Positions 32,965 through 44,209 are shown, counted from the first letter of the stretch. The stretch is 64,000 nucleotides of DNA from Diploptera punctata (GCA_030220185.1 JASPKZ010004199.1:2017501-2081500); one strand, 5' to 3'. The notes: a model not told the origin generated them from the sequence alone. Made by a program: numbers and translations.

Positions 32965-33225
32965 ACTGTAGGCTTTCACGGCCGGCGTCTTGATCCCTAT
33001 TAGGTTCGTCTTCCGGGCATATAGGCCGTGGTCCAGTCGTTCTTCTACTCGACGTTTCGTCTACTGCTGCGGTAGACATCTTCAGGAGATACTGCGTGCT
33101 CTCTGTGAACTCCTCAACAGTCGGCTGCAGACTGGCTGGTCGTTGGAAACTCCCTCCCTATTTATAGGCACGCCCCTGGTGGAGAGGCGGTTTTCTGCGC
33201 GGTCCGTATACTGTAAAGTTTAACA
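32965..33225 (-). mobile_element. Penelope-like terminal-repeat fragment, hammerhead-like core
   Basis: GC-rich block unlike its surroundings. On the minus strand 33085-33055 reads CTGAAGA, T, a 6-bp stem GTCTAC/GTAGAC around a 7-nt loop, then GAAA. That is the order of the catalytic core of hammerhead ribozymes (CUGANGA, stem II, GAAA), which Penelope-like elements carry in their terminal repeats. One extra nucleotide before the stem departs from the standard core. The ACGTTTCGTC..CATCTTCAGG motif and GGCTTTCACGGCCGGCGTC are of a type I associate with such elements. Stems I and III were not verified. Confidence 0.45.
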
Positions 33226-33494
33226 TTCAGCGCATGCAATTTTCTAATGAGGTGTAATATTACATAGAAAATGTACTAGATGTGAATACCTGGATATTAT
33301 TACAGTATGTAGGCCTAAGAATATGTCAGATAGGTACTTTTGTAGAATATACTTTTAGACAGTTCTTTCTGAATTCAAACCTTCGCCCACAAATTATGCT
33401 CAATTCAGGGTTCAGTTTATTTTTTAGCCGTAAATCCATGGGTCTGGTCACATGCCTTAATTTGTCTTCCGAAGGGATATACTCAATAATTTGA

Positions 33495-33588
33495 CACCTT
33501 GACAAATCCGTCGACTCCGAACGGGTTTGAACCAGCGTATCTCGAAACCAGAGGTAAGTATGGTAACCACTAATCCACCGGGACCCAC
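33495..33588 (-). mobile_element. SINE S1-like head fragment
   Basis: The minus strand shows GGTGGATTAGTGGTTACC, a B-box-like GGTTCAAACCCGTTC and GTCGACGGATTTGTC, matching the S1 head and early body. The rest of S1 is missing. Confidence 0.65.
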
Positions 33589-33599
33589 ATAATATTACT

Positions 33600-35295
33600 G
33601 GTTGTCAAGCTTGTGAGGAATGTAACATATTTCATAATCATCGTCTTCAACGAATATATCCATTAGCCTGTTCCCACTCAAAATTGCAAACGCCATCTCC
33701 TTAAAAGTCGAGCTATGTTTCTTGCCCCACTCCGATTATAATACAATAGATGCTATTTCTATTGCGTTAAAACATTGGAGATGTAATCAGCGATATTTGA
33801 GAGGTAGCCCTGCAAATATACTTCTTCAAACTCGCCTATTGACATTGACATTATGAATGTAGACGAAAACACACACAAACACACACACAGACACACGTTC
33901 AAAATAAGTGCCGGTAAGCAATCATAGCCAAAGAAGGAGTCTCGCTGGCCTATGAATTGTGTAGGGCCTAGTAATTTTAATCTCAACCTTTGGCAAATAA
34001 TAACAATACATAAAATAAGATTCTCAAGAAAGCTGTATAGGCTTATCTTTCTTAAAGAAAATTAATCGGTAATTTTAGTCCTAATTAATGATCTAGAAAT
34101 ATTTTACCAATGAAGAGTCAGTGCAGCTTTTCTTCACAATTGAAATGTTTAGAAAATATTGAATGTTTAATTTCGGTAGACATCTTCGAAATGCACATGA
34201 TTTGAGTATTGTATTCGGAAGGTCTTAACGGCTTCCAGCACCTACGTATCGGATACACAATTTAAAATTTGTATAATATGTAACTTATGCAGATATAATA
34301 TGTAGTTTAGTAAATACAGAACTTTTTTTGAGCAAACCATTAATGAAGAATATTTTTCTACATGGTTGTATTGTAGAGGAATTGAGGTCAGTCGGCACTG
34401 AGATAAAATCCGTTTTACACCGTAGATATTTATCTACGTTATATGTGAGAATCGAACCCATACCCTTGGGATGCTAGATAGTTCCTCTGATAATTACATT
34501 ATTCCACACAGGTGAATTTTATATTGTTGAATACACTCATTATTTTATGATTATTTTATATTATGCCTTAAACCATTAATGTGGAATATTTATGTTCATG
34601 GTGGATGAATGTTTGTACAGGAAAGGAAATGGAGCCAGTCGGTGTTGAGATTAAATCCGTTAGAACCCATGCGAACCATTTTGCATCGATTTGCCACCAT
34701 TATTCGCATGCCTCGTGGATTTTCAGTTCGTTATAACCGATTAACCAATATTATAAATGTATTTCCCTCACTCTGCTCGTATTGGCTACAGCATTTTTAT
34801 TGAAACTTTTTTTCAATATCTCAAGCTTTTATTCAATAAAAACATCCATGCCGCATGTATAAAACTCTTCTATATTAAATTTCTAGAAGTGTTATGTTAT
34901 ACAAAGTCGTAATAGGAAAAAATGTCTGATATTTTTTAAAACACGTACTGTATTCAAAATCGCAGATCGTAGGCCTAGTTTGGTTATTCGTGTTTAATTT
35001 TATTCCACATTTACAGGAAAAATACAGTATATTAAGGATGTCTGTAAACACAGAATAAAACCGAAGTACAAAGAAACGGGTCTTCATCGAAATATATCAC
35101 ATTTTTGACACGGTAACCATAGAAAATAAGTTATGAAAATACAAAAATGTTCAAATGTCTAGAGTAATTGTTAACATATAAAAATCATAGAAATTGAAAC
35201 CTGAAAATGACGTTATTATGAAGCTCTATGTCTCCTGTCTTCTCAGCCTTTGTCTAAAAATCTCAATATTAAAGCTAATAATGCGATATTCTTGC
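33600..35295. other. Unassigned stretch
   Basis: A short (CA)n at 33868-33895. 34440-34510 has a reversed B-box-like GAGAATCGAACCCATACC, possibly a lone SINE head. No gene recognised. Confidence 0.4.
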
Positions 35296-35299
35296 CTTT

Positions 35300-36250
35300 G
35301 GTACTCTATTTATGTGAAACATAGCCTCTTATATTGAGAGAAGGAAAAAAGCTAAAAGTATTAGAAAATAGTAACATAAGACAAATATTTGGTCTCAATA
35401 AAGATGAGAATGGAGAATGGGGGAACTTCACAAGAACGAATTACATTTATACCGCCGTTCAGTTATTATTTTCAGAATTATAATATCTATAAATGCGTGC
35501 TGTTATGCATTACAGGGACTCTATCAACCCAACTTCTCTCTCAAAAAGCGTTAAACTGAAAATATATAAAACTGTTATTCTTACAGTTATATACTTTAAA
35601 GGAGGAGAAAATATTACGAGTATTGGACAATGAACTTCGTAGGGAAATGTTTGACCCAATTAGAGATGAACAGACGGGCAAATGGATAAGACTACATAAG
35701 AGTGAGCTACATGATCATCATAAGAAATAAGATATAATAAGAACAGTTAAGTCTCGTAGACTGCGATGGTCAGGACATGTGGCAGGAATTTGGAATGAAA
35801 GAGGGGCATGGAAGCTTCTTGTAGGATAACCAGGAGGAAAACGCCCAGTTGGGAGACTAAAATTGAGGTTTGAGAATATTAACCATGATTTCAGGGGAAC
35901 TATAGTATACAGAGAATTATTGAAAAACATAAGCTCAGGATAGGGGTGAATGGCGAGCTTATGTCCGCCATAGCCATGAACCTATGGGTTCGATAGTGCC
36001 AGTGAGTTGGTTGGTTAGTTATTGTATGTAGGAGACTGAGTTGGGGAGATCATGTAGCATGAACGGGTGACAGCAGATATGCTTTCAAAATTTTTATTTG
36101 CAAATCGTTAATAAAGACCTTTAGGAAGGCCTAGGCGTGAAATAAATTTTCGAGTGGATCTTAGGGAACTGGATATCGGAGGTATGAACTATTTCAATTG
36201 GCTAATGATAACAAACAGTATAAGGCTTCAGTGAATTCTGCATTGACTCT
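35300..36250 (+). pseudogene. LINE-F C-terminal region, split by LINE-A
   Basis: 35300-35480 encodes a diverged version of the GCETW..LREGKKLKVLENSNIRQIFG region. 36025-36250 continues with RRLSWGDHVA, GRPRREINFRVDLRELDIGG and NYFNWL. In related LINEs these two parts are adjacent, and the LINE-A copy at 35485-36021 separates them. A second LINE-F tail (REDNIRKDLREANIGD) is at 55010-55150. Stops and shifts throughout. Confidence 0.6.
35485..36021 (+). mobile_element. LINE-A, 5'-truncated decayed copy
   Basis: Starts at AATGCGTGCTGTTATGCATT (same text as 50990-51010), runs through a broken C-terminal region and ends CTATGGGTTCGATAGTGCCA with a GTTGGTTGGTTAG tail. Many indels. Confidence 0.88.
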
Positions 36251-36267
36251 ATGGATTCAGTAATTGG

Positions 36268-36392
36268 AATGGAATTTATTGCCCTTTTTATTAATGAAAA
36301 TAAGTACATATGCATTTACATTGCGCACGGGCCTGCTTGGCCCTACGTGCATTATTTTTCCATGAATAAAAAAATAATCATAATAAGAACAA
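36268..36392. repeat. Dispersed repeat, copy 2 of 2
   Basis: Aligns with 30108-30235 (see that entry). Followed by (TA)n at 36443-36473. Confidence 0.75.
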
Positions 36393-36438
36393 ATACCAAC
36401 ATGGCTATACACCTACATAAAATGAATTAAAGAATAAA

Positions 36439-36476
<38 letters not shown>

Positions 36477-36519
36477 ATAATTAAATGTTTAACATTGAGC
36501 AATGCAAGGTTAATATGGT

Positions 36520-36595
36520 ATGATAAGATAAATAAAACGGGATTCGAACGCGGAACTCAGACGAGATCATTGTACAACGGCAATCAAATTTAACC
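36520..36595 (-). repeat. tRNA-like fragment (S6-type)
   Basis: TATGATAAGATAAATAAAAC then GGGATTCGAACGCGGAACTC resembles the reversed S6 tail plus T-arm/B-box region; the A-box half is very decayed. Confidence 0.5.
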
Positions 36596-37355
36596 ACAGA
36601 GTTTAAAGTTGGCGGTACGATTCTAAATACCATACTGTTTGCAGACGATCAGACAATCCTTAGCTCTTCAGAAGACAATTTACAAATAGCAGCATATAAA
36701 TTAAACGAAATAGCAAATAAATTCAATATGGCAATCTCTGAAAGTAAATCGAAAGTAATGGCATTCAACGGGAAAGACTATATGAAGTGTAAATCAGTAT
36801 TAATAACAGTATAATACAACAGGTGAACAATTTTAATTATTTAGGATGCAACGTATCATACTGCCAGAAGGAAGATATTAATATTAAATTAAATAGATTT
36901 TACAGAATGTGTGGAACTATAAGACGGACACTGAAAAATAAAACTTTGAGAAACACACAACTAAAATTTTACAAAATTGTGGCAGTGCCTGTCTTAACAT
37001 ATGCAAGTGAAAATTGGACTCTTAACCGTTCAGACAGAAGGAAAATAGAAACTGCAGAAATGAAGTTCCTACGTTCAGTAGCGGGTGTGACAATTTTGGA
37101 CAAGAAAAGAAGCGAGGATATTAGGAAGGACTTATATATTTTTAATTTAACAAATAGAATTGACAACATGAGAAACAACTGGTATGGACATGTCAAGAGA
37201 ATGCCTACAGATAGAATCCCTCAGCTGTTACTAAAGTACAAACCAATAGGACATAGCAATGTTGGACGCCCATTTACTAGATGGGAGGATTCATTAAATC
37301 CCACTTGATGTGAAAACAGGTCAAAAGGCCTAATTTCATGAAGCAGAAGAAGAAG
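36596..37355 (+). mobile_element. LINE-B, 5'-truncated copy
   Basis: Related to LINE-A but a separate family: RT palm motif at the start, C-terminal tail, and a 3' end TTCATGAAGCAGAAGAAGAAGA. Other copies: 39140-39948, 45840-46323, 48727-49246 and 53709-54497 (all minus). The family's 3' tail is a GAA or GAT triplet repeat. Confidence 0.88.
36600..37308 (+). pseudogene. LINE-B reverse transcriptase, C-terminal half
   Basis: Opens with the RT catalytic motif TILFADDQTIL (36633-36665), followed by KLNEIANKFNMAISESKSKV and MAFNGKD. It is then broken by a stop near 36811 and resumes in another frame at 36823 (NNFNYLGCNVSYCQKEDIN). The rest runs without interruption: VAVPVLTYASENWTLNRSDR, EMKFLRSVAG, RIDNMRNNWYGHVKRMP, SNVGRPFTRWEDSLNPT and a stop at 37306-37308. 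The palm Asp pair is intact. The upstream endonuclease and RT fingers are absent. Confidence 0.88.
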
Positions 37356-37359
37356 ATAT

Positions 37360-37959
37360 GATATGAAAAGAAAAATGAATGCTTAAGTCGGGATTTGAAC
37401 CTGAGTCTCTAAACTCTGTACGTTTAGCTCTCTAACGACCTGAGCTACCGAAGTATTCCAATTCAAACATACATTTTTCATATATATATGTAAAGTAAAG
37501 TGATCCCACAACAGGCCTGAGGAGGCCCTTGGGGTAGTAGGAGGTTAAGGCTCCCACATTTTCTAGACAATCGGCACTTTATGTCAGCCGGGTTGTCAGC
37601 CCTGCGTGACGGCCGCCTTTACCCCCAGAACAAGCGTCTGGTACTCATTTCCGTTAGAGGCTGAGTCGACCCCAGGGCCATAGTGCCGCCAGAGGGTTTG
37701 GGTCAGTTTAAAAATCCTGACCCCAACGGGACTTGAACCCTCGACCCTCCGGCTTGTAGCTCAGTGCCTTAACCACTACGCTACAGCGTGCCGTATTCTC
37801 AATTCACACAACAGGTAGCGGAAATTCGTTCCGACTGACATCTAGTGGCTAACATAACAGTTAAGCAATTTTTTTAAAGAGAATATTTACTTTATAGCAG
37901 TAACGCTTGTATATTTAGATGTTATAACTATATTTTGAGACATTTGTCAAAATAGTTAT

Positions 37960-37960
<1 letters not shown>
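37360..37960 (-). mobile_element. S6 element, split by SINE S5
   Basis: Minus strand: the tail (TTTTTCTTTTCATATCATA, at 37355-37374) and tRNA-like part (37380-37462, with AGCTCAGGTCG and AGGTTCAAATCCCGAC) lie left of S5. The 5' body (CACTAGATGTCAGTCGG, ATATACAAGCGTTACTGC) lies right, at 37795-37960. See the S6 copy at 45331-45646 for full-length limits. Confidence 0.75.
37494..37790 (-). mobile_element. SINE S5 copy
   Basis: Near-identical to 28722-29022: minus-strand head GCACGCTGTAGCGTAGTGG, B-box-like GGGTTCAAGTCCCGTTGGGG (37726-37745), and a 3' end at GTAAAGTGATCCCACAACAG. It follows a short TA run. Probably the youngest element in this cluster. Confidence 0.92.
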
Positions 37961-38016
<56 letters not shown>

Positions 38017-38351
38017 ATTGAGAAGCCTTATGATATGTGTCTATGTGTGACAAAATACTTAATGTTAATCAGATCCAGTAGGCAATGCTGGTTGAATATC
38101 TTCAGCAATATTTAAAGCAGGTCTGTTGAACTGTGCTCACTAACATAGGTGTGACCATATGCCCTTCTCCCTCATATTGAACCCTATGTCGGACAAACTA
38201 ACAAGTTATAAGACACTACTACAGTTGGGTTGCGAGTGCATGTGCTTGCGGATATATTTGGTAAACAAGCAATGATGGCTCGACTTCAACTTAATCGAGA
38301 AAACTGATCTTCAATAGTGCATGGGGAAATAAATATTGTGAGACATTTCAA

Positions 38352-38388
<37 letters not shown>

Positions 38389-39124
38389 AAGGCTATATGT
38401 ATTTATATACCCCATTTACTATTCAATTCAGTTGAAATCGAAGGCGTTACTGGTTGTTTGCCCAACACACCCGTCCACTCGCAACGAAGTAACACAACTG
38501 AGTAGCAGTGCTTACCTTGTCAGCTAGAACGACGTAAAGTTGAATAGGAGAGGAGGGGCTCTTGTCATATCTAGTGAGCACTGTTTAACAACCTTGATTC
38601 AGAGTCAAAACTATACAGATTGTAGAGGATTTTAAAATGAGTATTTCGTGATATGAAGATCCTAAAGTCGGAAATACATATTGGCGTCACCATATTTTGA
38701 TCTTACTAGAGAGAGGTAAAAAATATACACTGTAGGACTTCGGTACTGTTATAAAAACGCTATAAATAAATTACTTAAAGAACAGAACTCTAGGTTCAAA
38801 ATAATCTGCCCCATTTCTTGCACCAGCAGTACATGATAGGGCTGGAATTACCCCTCCCTCACAGTATCCTGAATTTCATGGGCAAGTTGACGTGTGCTTA
38901 TTGACAATAGCGTACTTCTTCCACACCATCAAACGCCTTCTCTTCAAAGTTTGGTTGCGAGCGATTCCTTGTTTACCAGTCTACATGCGAAAACCCGGTT
39001 ACCCAGAATCTTGTGGCGCCTGAAATATGATTTTTCGATGTTTTTTTCGGTTCTCAAAATTCTGTTTGCTCTCCTTCATGTAAAGATTGAAGACATTCTG
39101 TTCTTACTTCTCTCTGTATCCTCC
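37961..39124. other. Unassigned; two TA microsatellites
   Basis: (TA)n at 37962-38014 and 38355-38386. The sequence GTTATAACTATATTTTGAGACA..TGTCAAAATAGTTATAAC just before (37921-37962) is a short inverted repeat. No gene recognised. Confidence 0.5.
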
Positions 39125-39139
39125 ATACAATTAGAATAT

Positions 39140-39948
39140 CTTCTTCTTCGTCTTCACTTCACGGGCTAGGCAAATTGCCTGTTCCGCCTGACAGTTGTTC
39201 AGTCCATCTTTTCACTGGCCTTCCTACATTCTTTGAACCTCTTGGCTTGTAGTTGAATACTGCTCTTGGTATTATTGTTACATTCATTCTTTCCACATGT
39301 GTAAACTATTTCTCTCTATATTCTCTGATTTTCTCATCCAATAGATATATATTTAACTCTGTTCTTACATCTTCATTCCTTATCCGATCCAATCTTGTGC
39401 AGCCTTTTGTTCTTCTAAGGAAGTCCATTTCTGCGCTTTGTATTCTACTTTGCAATTTTTTGTCATTACCCAAGTTTCGCTCCCATACAGTAATGCAGGA
39501 ACTGCCAATGTTTTATAAAACTTCAATCTAGTATCTCTTCTTGTTGTATTCTTTAATGTTTTATGTATAGTTCCGCATATCATTTGAAATTTCGAGAATT
39601 TCATATGTATGTCTCTTTCAGTTTTTGTGTTTATAGTAAAATTACAATCCAAATAATTAAAATGTATTACTTGTTCCAGAGGTTTGTTGTCTATTATGAT
39701 TTTTGATCTTATATGATCGTTTCCCTAAAATGCCATTATTTTTGTTTTTTCTTTTGATATTTTTAAATTATATTCTTGGCATAACTGATTTAATTGATGT
39801 AAAGAGCACTGCAAATTATTTTCATTTTCTTGAATAATAACCACATCGTCAGCATACATTAAAACGTTTAATATTTTAAAACGGTCCATTCTTATACCTA
39901 TATTAACAATACTTTTCCAATTTTGGATAATGTCATTAATATATATAT
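39140..39948 (-). mobile_element. LINE-B with 15-bp TSD
   Basis: On the minus strand this encodes RT palm MYADDVVIIQENENNLQC, LKISKEKTKIMAF, NYLDCNFTINTKTERDIHMK, LAVPALLYGSETWVMTKN and the GRP-type tail, with frames broken near 39650-39725 and again near 39380. The 3' end is the CTTCTTCTTCG tract at 39140-39150. An exact 15-bp duplication ATACAATTAGAATAT lies at 39125-39139 and 39949-39963. The copy is 5'-truncated at ~809 bp. Confidence 0.95.
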
Positions 39949-39963
39949 ATACAATTAGAATAT

Positions 39964-40596
39964 ACAAAACAAAATGAAGACTGTGTAACGTTAGTTTGGT
40001 ATCTCAAGTATTCGTGTTTTCAGATAGTACAACCGATTTTTATTTGAGTAAATGTTCTGAAAAATGATACATTTTCTAATGATATGAGAATTAGCGATAT
40101 CCGGTTAAGAATACTCAACTACGATACTGTACAATGCTACGCCCTTTAGAAAGACATTAAATATAGAATTCGCAATCCTCAAATCATAGTTATTGTTATT
40201 CTTCCATATTTTTTTTATTTACATGCTGGTGCTTTTTTTTCCCCTACAAGAAGTACTGTCCCCTCTTTCATTGTCCACTGGTGTAATACGTTCTTTTTAT
40301 CGCATTCTACGAAACTTAATGGTACTTATTGTATTTGGTTTTCCAAAAGGATATGGAGTTCACCGTTATATAGGCTAGTTTCTTTCTTTCGTCTATCGGT
40401 CTCTGTTTGGCTCAAAAATGTTCATAAAAACTCTCTCTCTCCTCTCTCTCTCTCTCGTGTAAAAGTCTATATTTCACATGCACATATCTCAGAACCGATG
40501 TGTTATGCTATATTTTTAACTTAACATTGTTCAAAGGAATTGGGATGAGAAGCGTCCTTGTACAAGATGCAGCATCCAAGACGTTATCAAATATTC
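39964..40596. other. Unassigned stretch
   Basis: Contains a (CT)n run at 40431-40455. No gene or dispersed repeat recognised. Confidence 0.45.
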
Positions 40597-40670
40597 ATAA
40601 GTAATGCCACGAGTGATTTCCAAATTACCGATAAATGCATGACTAACGAAGTGAGGAGTGTATTTATCTT

Positions 40671-41005
40671 GACTATTTAACTCATGCCCCAAATGGGACT
40701 CAATGGCCAATCACGTTTCAATGATTTCTGTTTTACAACCAATCAGAGTCGTGTTTCACGAAATATTTATCAGTGTTATAATTACCATATTAAAGAAAGC
40801 TCCTCCTTTTTATATTGCGTTCCGTTAGCAATAAATAGTATGATCTGGTTGCAGTGATAAACATAAGAAGCAGATGAAGCGTACCTATCGTTTGTGATTT
40901 GTTTTGAAACATCGCCGTTTACATTAAATATATAAATATTTTAAAATAACTATGGTTAAATAATGATTTGTGAGTAAACAACTTAATTTTATTCGTTAAA
41001 TAGTC
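40671..41005 (-). mobile_element. T1 element, internally deleted copy
   Basis: TIRs GACTATTTAAC (40671-40681) and GTTAAATAGTC (40995-41005). It lacks ~300 bp present in the next copy: the deletion joins CTCCTCCTTTTTATA to TTGCGTTCCGTTAGC, at a short shared ATATT. Flanked by the family arm CATAAGTAATGCCACGAGTG. Confidence 0.85.
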
Positions 41006-41112
41006 CTAACAAATGCCACTCTTGATTTCCAAATTCTCTAGATAAATTCACTCCTCACTTCGTGAGTCGTGAATTTATCGATAATTTGGAAATCACTCGT
41101 GGCATTACTTAT

Positions 41113-41752
41113 GACTATTTAACTCATGCCCCAAATGGGAGTCAATCACCAATTACGTTTCAATGATTTTTGTTTTACAACCAATCAGAATCGTGTTTCA
41201 CGAAATATTTATCAGTGTTATAATTACCATATTAAAGAAAGCTCCTCCTTTTTAATATTCTGAACAGGTCTGACCATAATTTTGCAGTGACTGAGCCTGT
41301 GAGAAATACGGCTACCAGATTGTATATATAGTGCATGCATGTCAATACATGCCGCCTGCGGGAGTTAATATAAAAACATTTGTAGCAATTGATTATACCA
41401 CCAAAAAAAGAAACCACTGTTTGCACTTTCTTAAATGTATTTTTTCCTAGGTAACAATCCAGAAAAATATAATTGTCATATTTACATCATACATCAGAAA
41501 TGAATTAATATACAGTTTGATGTCTTTCATTTTTTCTCCACTAGAGAGCATTCTTACAATATTGCGTTCCTTTGGCAATAAATAGTATGATCTGGTTGCA
41601 GTGATAAACAAAAGAAGCAGATTAAGCGTACCTATCGTTTCTCATATGTTTTCTAACATCGCCGTTTACATTAAATATATAAATATTTTAAAATAACTAC
41701 AGTTAAATAATGATTTGTGAGTAAACAGCTTAATTTTAATCGTTAAATAGTC
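41113..41752 (-). mobile_element. T1 element, full copy, inverted partner of the next
   Basis: 640 bp between GACTATTTAAC (41113-41123) and GTTAAATAGTC (41742-41752). Landmarks: GTTTTACAACCAATCAGAAT, GAAAGCTCCTCCTTTTTAAT, GATCTGGTTGCAGTGATAAA, ACATCGCCGTTTACATTAAA. No coding frame of note. Outer arms (AATTTGGAAATCACTCGTGG on the left, CCACTCTTGATTTCCAAATT on the right) are also inverted to each other. Confidence 0.85.
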
Positions 41753-41853
41753 CTAACAAATGCCACTCTTGATTTCCAAATTCTCTAGATAAATTGGAAA
41801 TTACTCGTGGCATTACTTATGAGAATTTGGAAATCAAGAGTGGTATTTGTTAG

Positions 41854-42467
41854 GACTATTTAACGAATAAAATTAAGCTGTTTGCTCACAAATAAGTATT
41901 TAAATATAGTTATTTCAAAATATTTATATATTTAATGTAAACGGCGATGTTTGAAAACAAATGAGAAATGATTGGTACGCTTCATTTGCTTCTTTTGTTC
42001 GTCACTGCAACCAGATCATATTATTTATTGCCAAAGGAACGCAATATTGTAAGAATGCACTCTAGTGGAGACAAAATGAAACACATCAAACTGTATATTA
42101 ATTCATTTCTGATGTCCTATGATGTAAATATGACAATTATATTTTTCTGGGAAAAAATACATTTAAGAAAGTGCAAATAGTGGTTTCTTTTTTTGGTGGT
42201 ATAATGAATGACTACAAATGTTTTTATATTAACTCCCGCATGCGGTATGTGTTGACATTCATGCACTATATATACAATCTGGTAGCCGTATTTCTTAGTG
42301 AGTCAGTCACTGCAAAATAATGCTATGACCTATGAGGCGCTTCCTTTATTATGATAAACTTTAGTTGGTAAATTCTAGGCGAAACACGACTGTGATTGGT
42401 TGTAAATCATAAATCATTGTAACGTGATTGGTCATTGATTCCCATTTGGGGCATGAGTTAAATAGTC
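41854..42467 (+). mobile_element. T1 element, full copy
   Basis: 614 bp between GACTATTTAAC (41854-41864) and GTTAAATAGTC (42457-42467), in the opposite orientation to 41113-41752. The two share the whole length in reverse complement, giving a ~640-bp inverted repeat with a ~100-bp centre made of the outer arms. Confidence 0.87.
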
Positions 42468-42960
42468 ACCGTAACTCTATATGCGGCAGAATCACATACG
42501 AGGAAAGGCGGTCTTGAAACAAATGTCTCGTAGTATAGCCGCATAATTCTTCAACGAATCTTGGTAAGCCGCCAATTCCTGGTCAATGTCGGCGTAATGA
42601 AATGATTGGTTGTGCCTTCCACGCTCGTATCACTGTAGCATGCGTTTCATGATTTGAGTTCCCGGATGTTTGAGCCATGCCTACTGGACATAAATATCTA
42701 TGTTTTGTAGGTAAACAAAATTGTATCCGCTAAAATTAACTTCCTACTAAGAGGAGCATAAAATCAGAAAAAATTAAGAATGTAAGCTTTATTGAACTGG
42801 TTAAATGAACAAGATAGAGACTGTGACAATTTTGTAAGAAGACTACAGATTTCCTAGTAGATTTTCAAAGTTTTAGGGTCAAATGTAATTGTAAACTCTA
42901 TAATCGTGTGTGGCGTAATGCCAATCGAGGGATTAGATGAAACCCTTATTATGAAGATAT
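42468..42960. other. Unassigned stretch
   Basis: No gene or dispersed repeat recognised. Confidence 0.4.
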
Positions 42961-42964
42961 TGAA

Positions 42965-43215
42965 GAGGATTTCCGGACTGTTGGCCGTGGTCTTGAGGTT
43001 TGAAGTTCCCCGACCTAAGTCAATATAGAAGCCCTTATTATTGAAGGTCTGTATGGGATGACTGCTGGACCAGGCCTGTCCCATCATCACAGGGACAATG
43101 AAATTAAATTAATGACATGAGCTTGAAAAAGTGGTGGATAAAGTTTTGGGCAGTGAAACGGATAAATATCGAGAAAAGCCCGAGACGCGAACCCACAACC
43201 CAGAATGTCTAGCCA
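42965..43215 (+). mobile_element. SINE S4-like, decayed copy
   Basis: Blocks shared with 13840-14095: GGACCAGGCCTGTCCCATCA, CACAGGGACAATGAAATTAA, GGATAAAGTTTTGGGCAG, CCGAGACGCGAACCCACAAC. Further diverged. Confidence 0.6.
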
Positions 43216-43264
43216 CTTGTGTAACGGAACCACCTCTAAGGACAAATAATAGCACTAAAATTAG

Positions 43265-43440
43265 TTCACCACTGTGGTCTCTAGGTAACGTGCTTCATTG
43301 GCACGCAGCGGACCCGGCTTCGGTCCCCGGTCGGGACAAGTTTCCTGGGTGATGTTTCTTTTTCGGAGTTTTTCCTCGACTCTAAGACAAATGTCAGGAA
43401 ATTTTAAGGCCCAAACGGTCCCCGAACATCATCTGCCCAT
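43265..43440 (+). mobile_element. SINE S2, 3'-truncated copy
   Basis: Head TTCACCACTGTGGTCTCTAG, B-box-like GGCTTCGGTCCCCGGTCGGG, then GTTTTTCCTCGACTCTAAGA and AAATGTCAGGAAATTTTAAGG. It stops near CATCATTATCATC. Confidence 0.85.
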
Positions 43441-43499
43441 CATTATCATCATTAACATATTCATTAAGATTAGGATTAAGGCCTCTCCTGGCGCATAAT

Positions 43500-43620
43500 T
43501 ACCATCATCACCACCTATCATGTATCATCGGGGCAGCGTAACACCGCCTTCCAGGCGTTCCAACCTCAGAACTGGGTTACAATAACGCCATGACAGGAGA
43601 GAATACCAGAATGTCGAAAT
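43500..43620 (+). mobile_element. SINE S7, 3' part
   Basis: CACCTATCATGTATCATCGG, GGCAGCGTAACACCGCCTTC and GAGAGAATACCAGAA match the 3' half of the S7 copy at 44915-45205. The tRNA-like head is missing. Confidence 0.7.
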
Positions 43621-43699
43621 GACAACGTGGTAACATTGAAAAAAAAATCCAATCTCACTAAATTCTCATTCTGTAATGGGCCTATCTAATAGACGTTTA

Positions 43700-43935
43700 C
43701 GCCTTTACCATGATCTCAATAAATTTAGTTATAACATCTAAATATACAAGCGTTACTGCTATAAGTAAAAATTCTCTTTAAAATGCTTATTTTATATAAT
43801 AGTGACAAGATGGCAGTTGGATCTATATCCCGCTGCCTCTTGTAATTTGAGAATTATAAATATATACAAGAAAAATATGTTTATGTTGTGATTCCTGAAT
43901 GGCTCAGTTGGTTAGAGCACTAATATGTAGATAAC
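43700..43935 (+). mobile_element. S6 element, 3'-truncated copy
   Basis: 5' body ACATCTAAATATACAAGCGT TACTGC, a middle GATGGCAGTTGGAT, then the tRNA-like part starting GATTCCTGAATGGCTCAGTT GGTTAGAGCAC (43892-43922), where the family homology stops. It shows the same order as 45331-45646: ~190 bp of body before the tRNA-like part. Confidence 0.75.
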
Positions 43936-43961
43936 CTTTATTTACTTGTACAATTTCATTA

Positions 43962-44194
43962 CTTACTCACTGGCACTATCGAACGGACATAAGCTCTCCA
44001 TACATCCCTATCCTGAGCTAATGCTTTCCAATCATTCCCTGTATAATCTACTTCCCTCAAATCATAGTTAATGTTATTCTCCCACCTCATTCTTGGTCTA
44101 TCAACAGGGCGTTTTCCCTCTGGCTTTCCTACAAGAAGTTTCCATGCAAGTCTCTCATTCCCCATACGTGCAACATGTCCTGCCCATCGCAGTC
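43962..44194 (-). mobile_element. LINE-A, short copy with 15-bp TSD
   Basis: The last ~75 codons of LINE-A (minus strand RRLRW..GHVARMGNERLAWKLL, GKPEGKRPVDRPRMRWENN) and the 3' tail. An exact duplication TGTACAATTTCATTA at 43947-43961 and 44195-44209 brackets a 233-bp insertion. The frame is almost clean, and part of the 3' end coding FDSAS-like text is lost. Confidence 0.95.
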
Positions 44195-44209
44195 TGTACA
44201 ATTTCATTA

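Noticed and set aside
33868..33895. CA repeat
   Set aside because: A short and common microsatellite without further structure.
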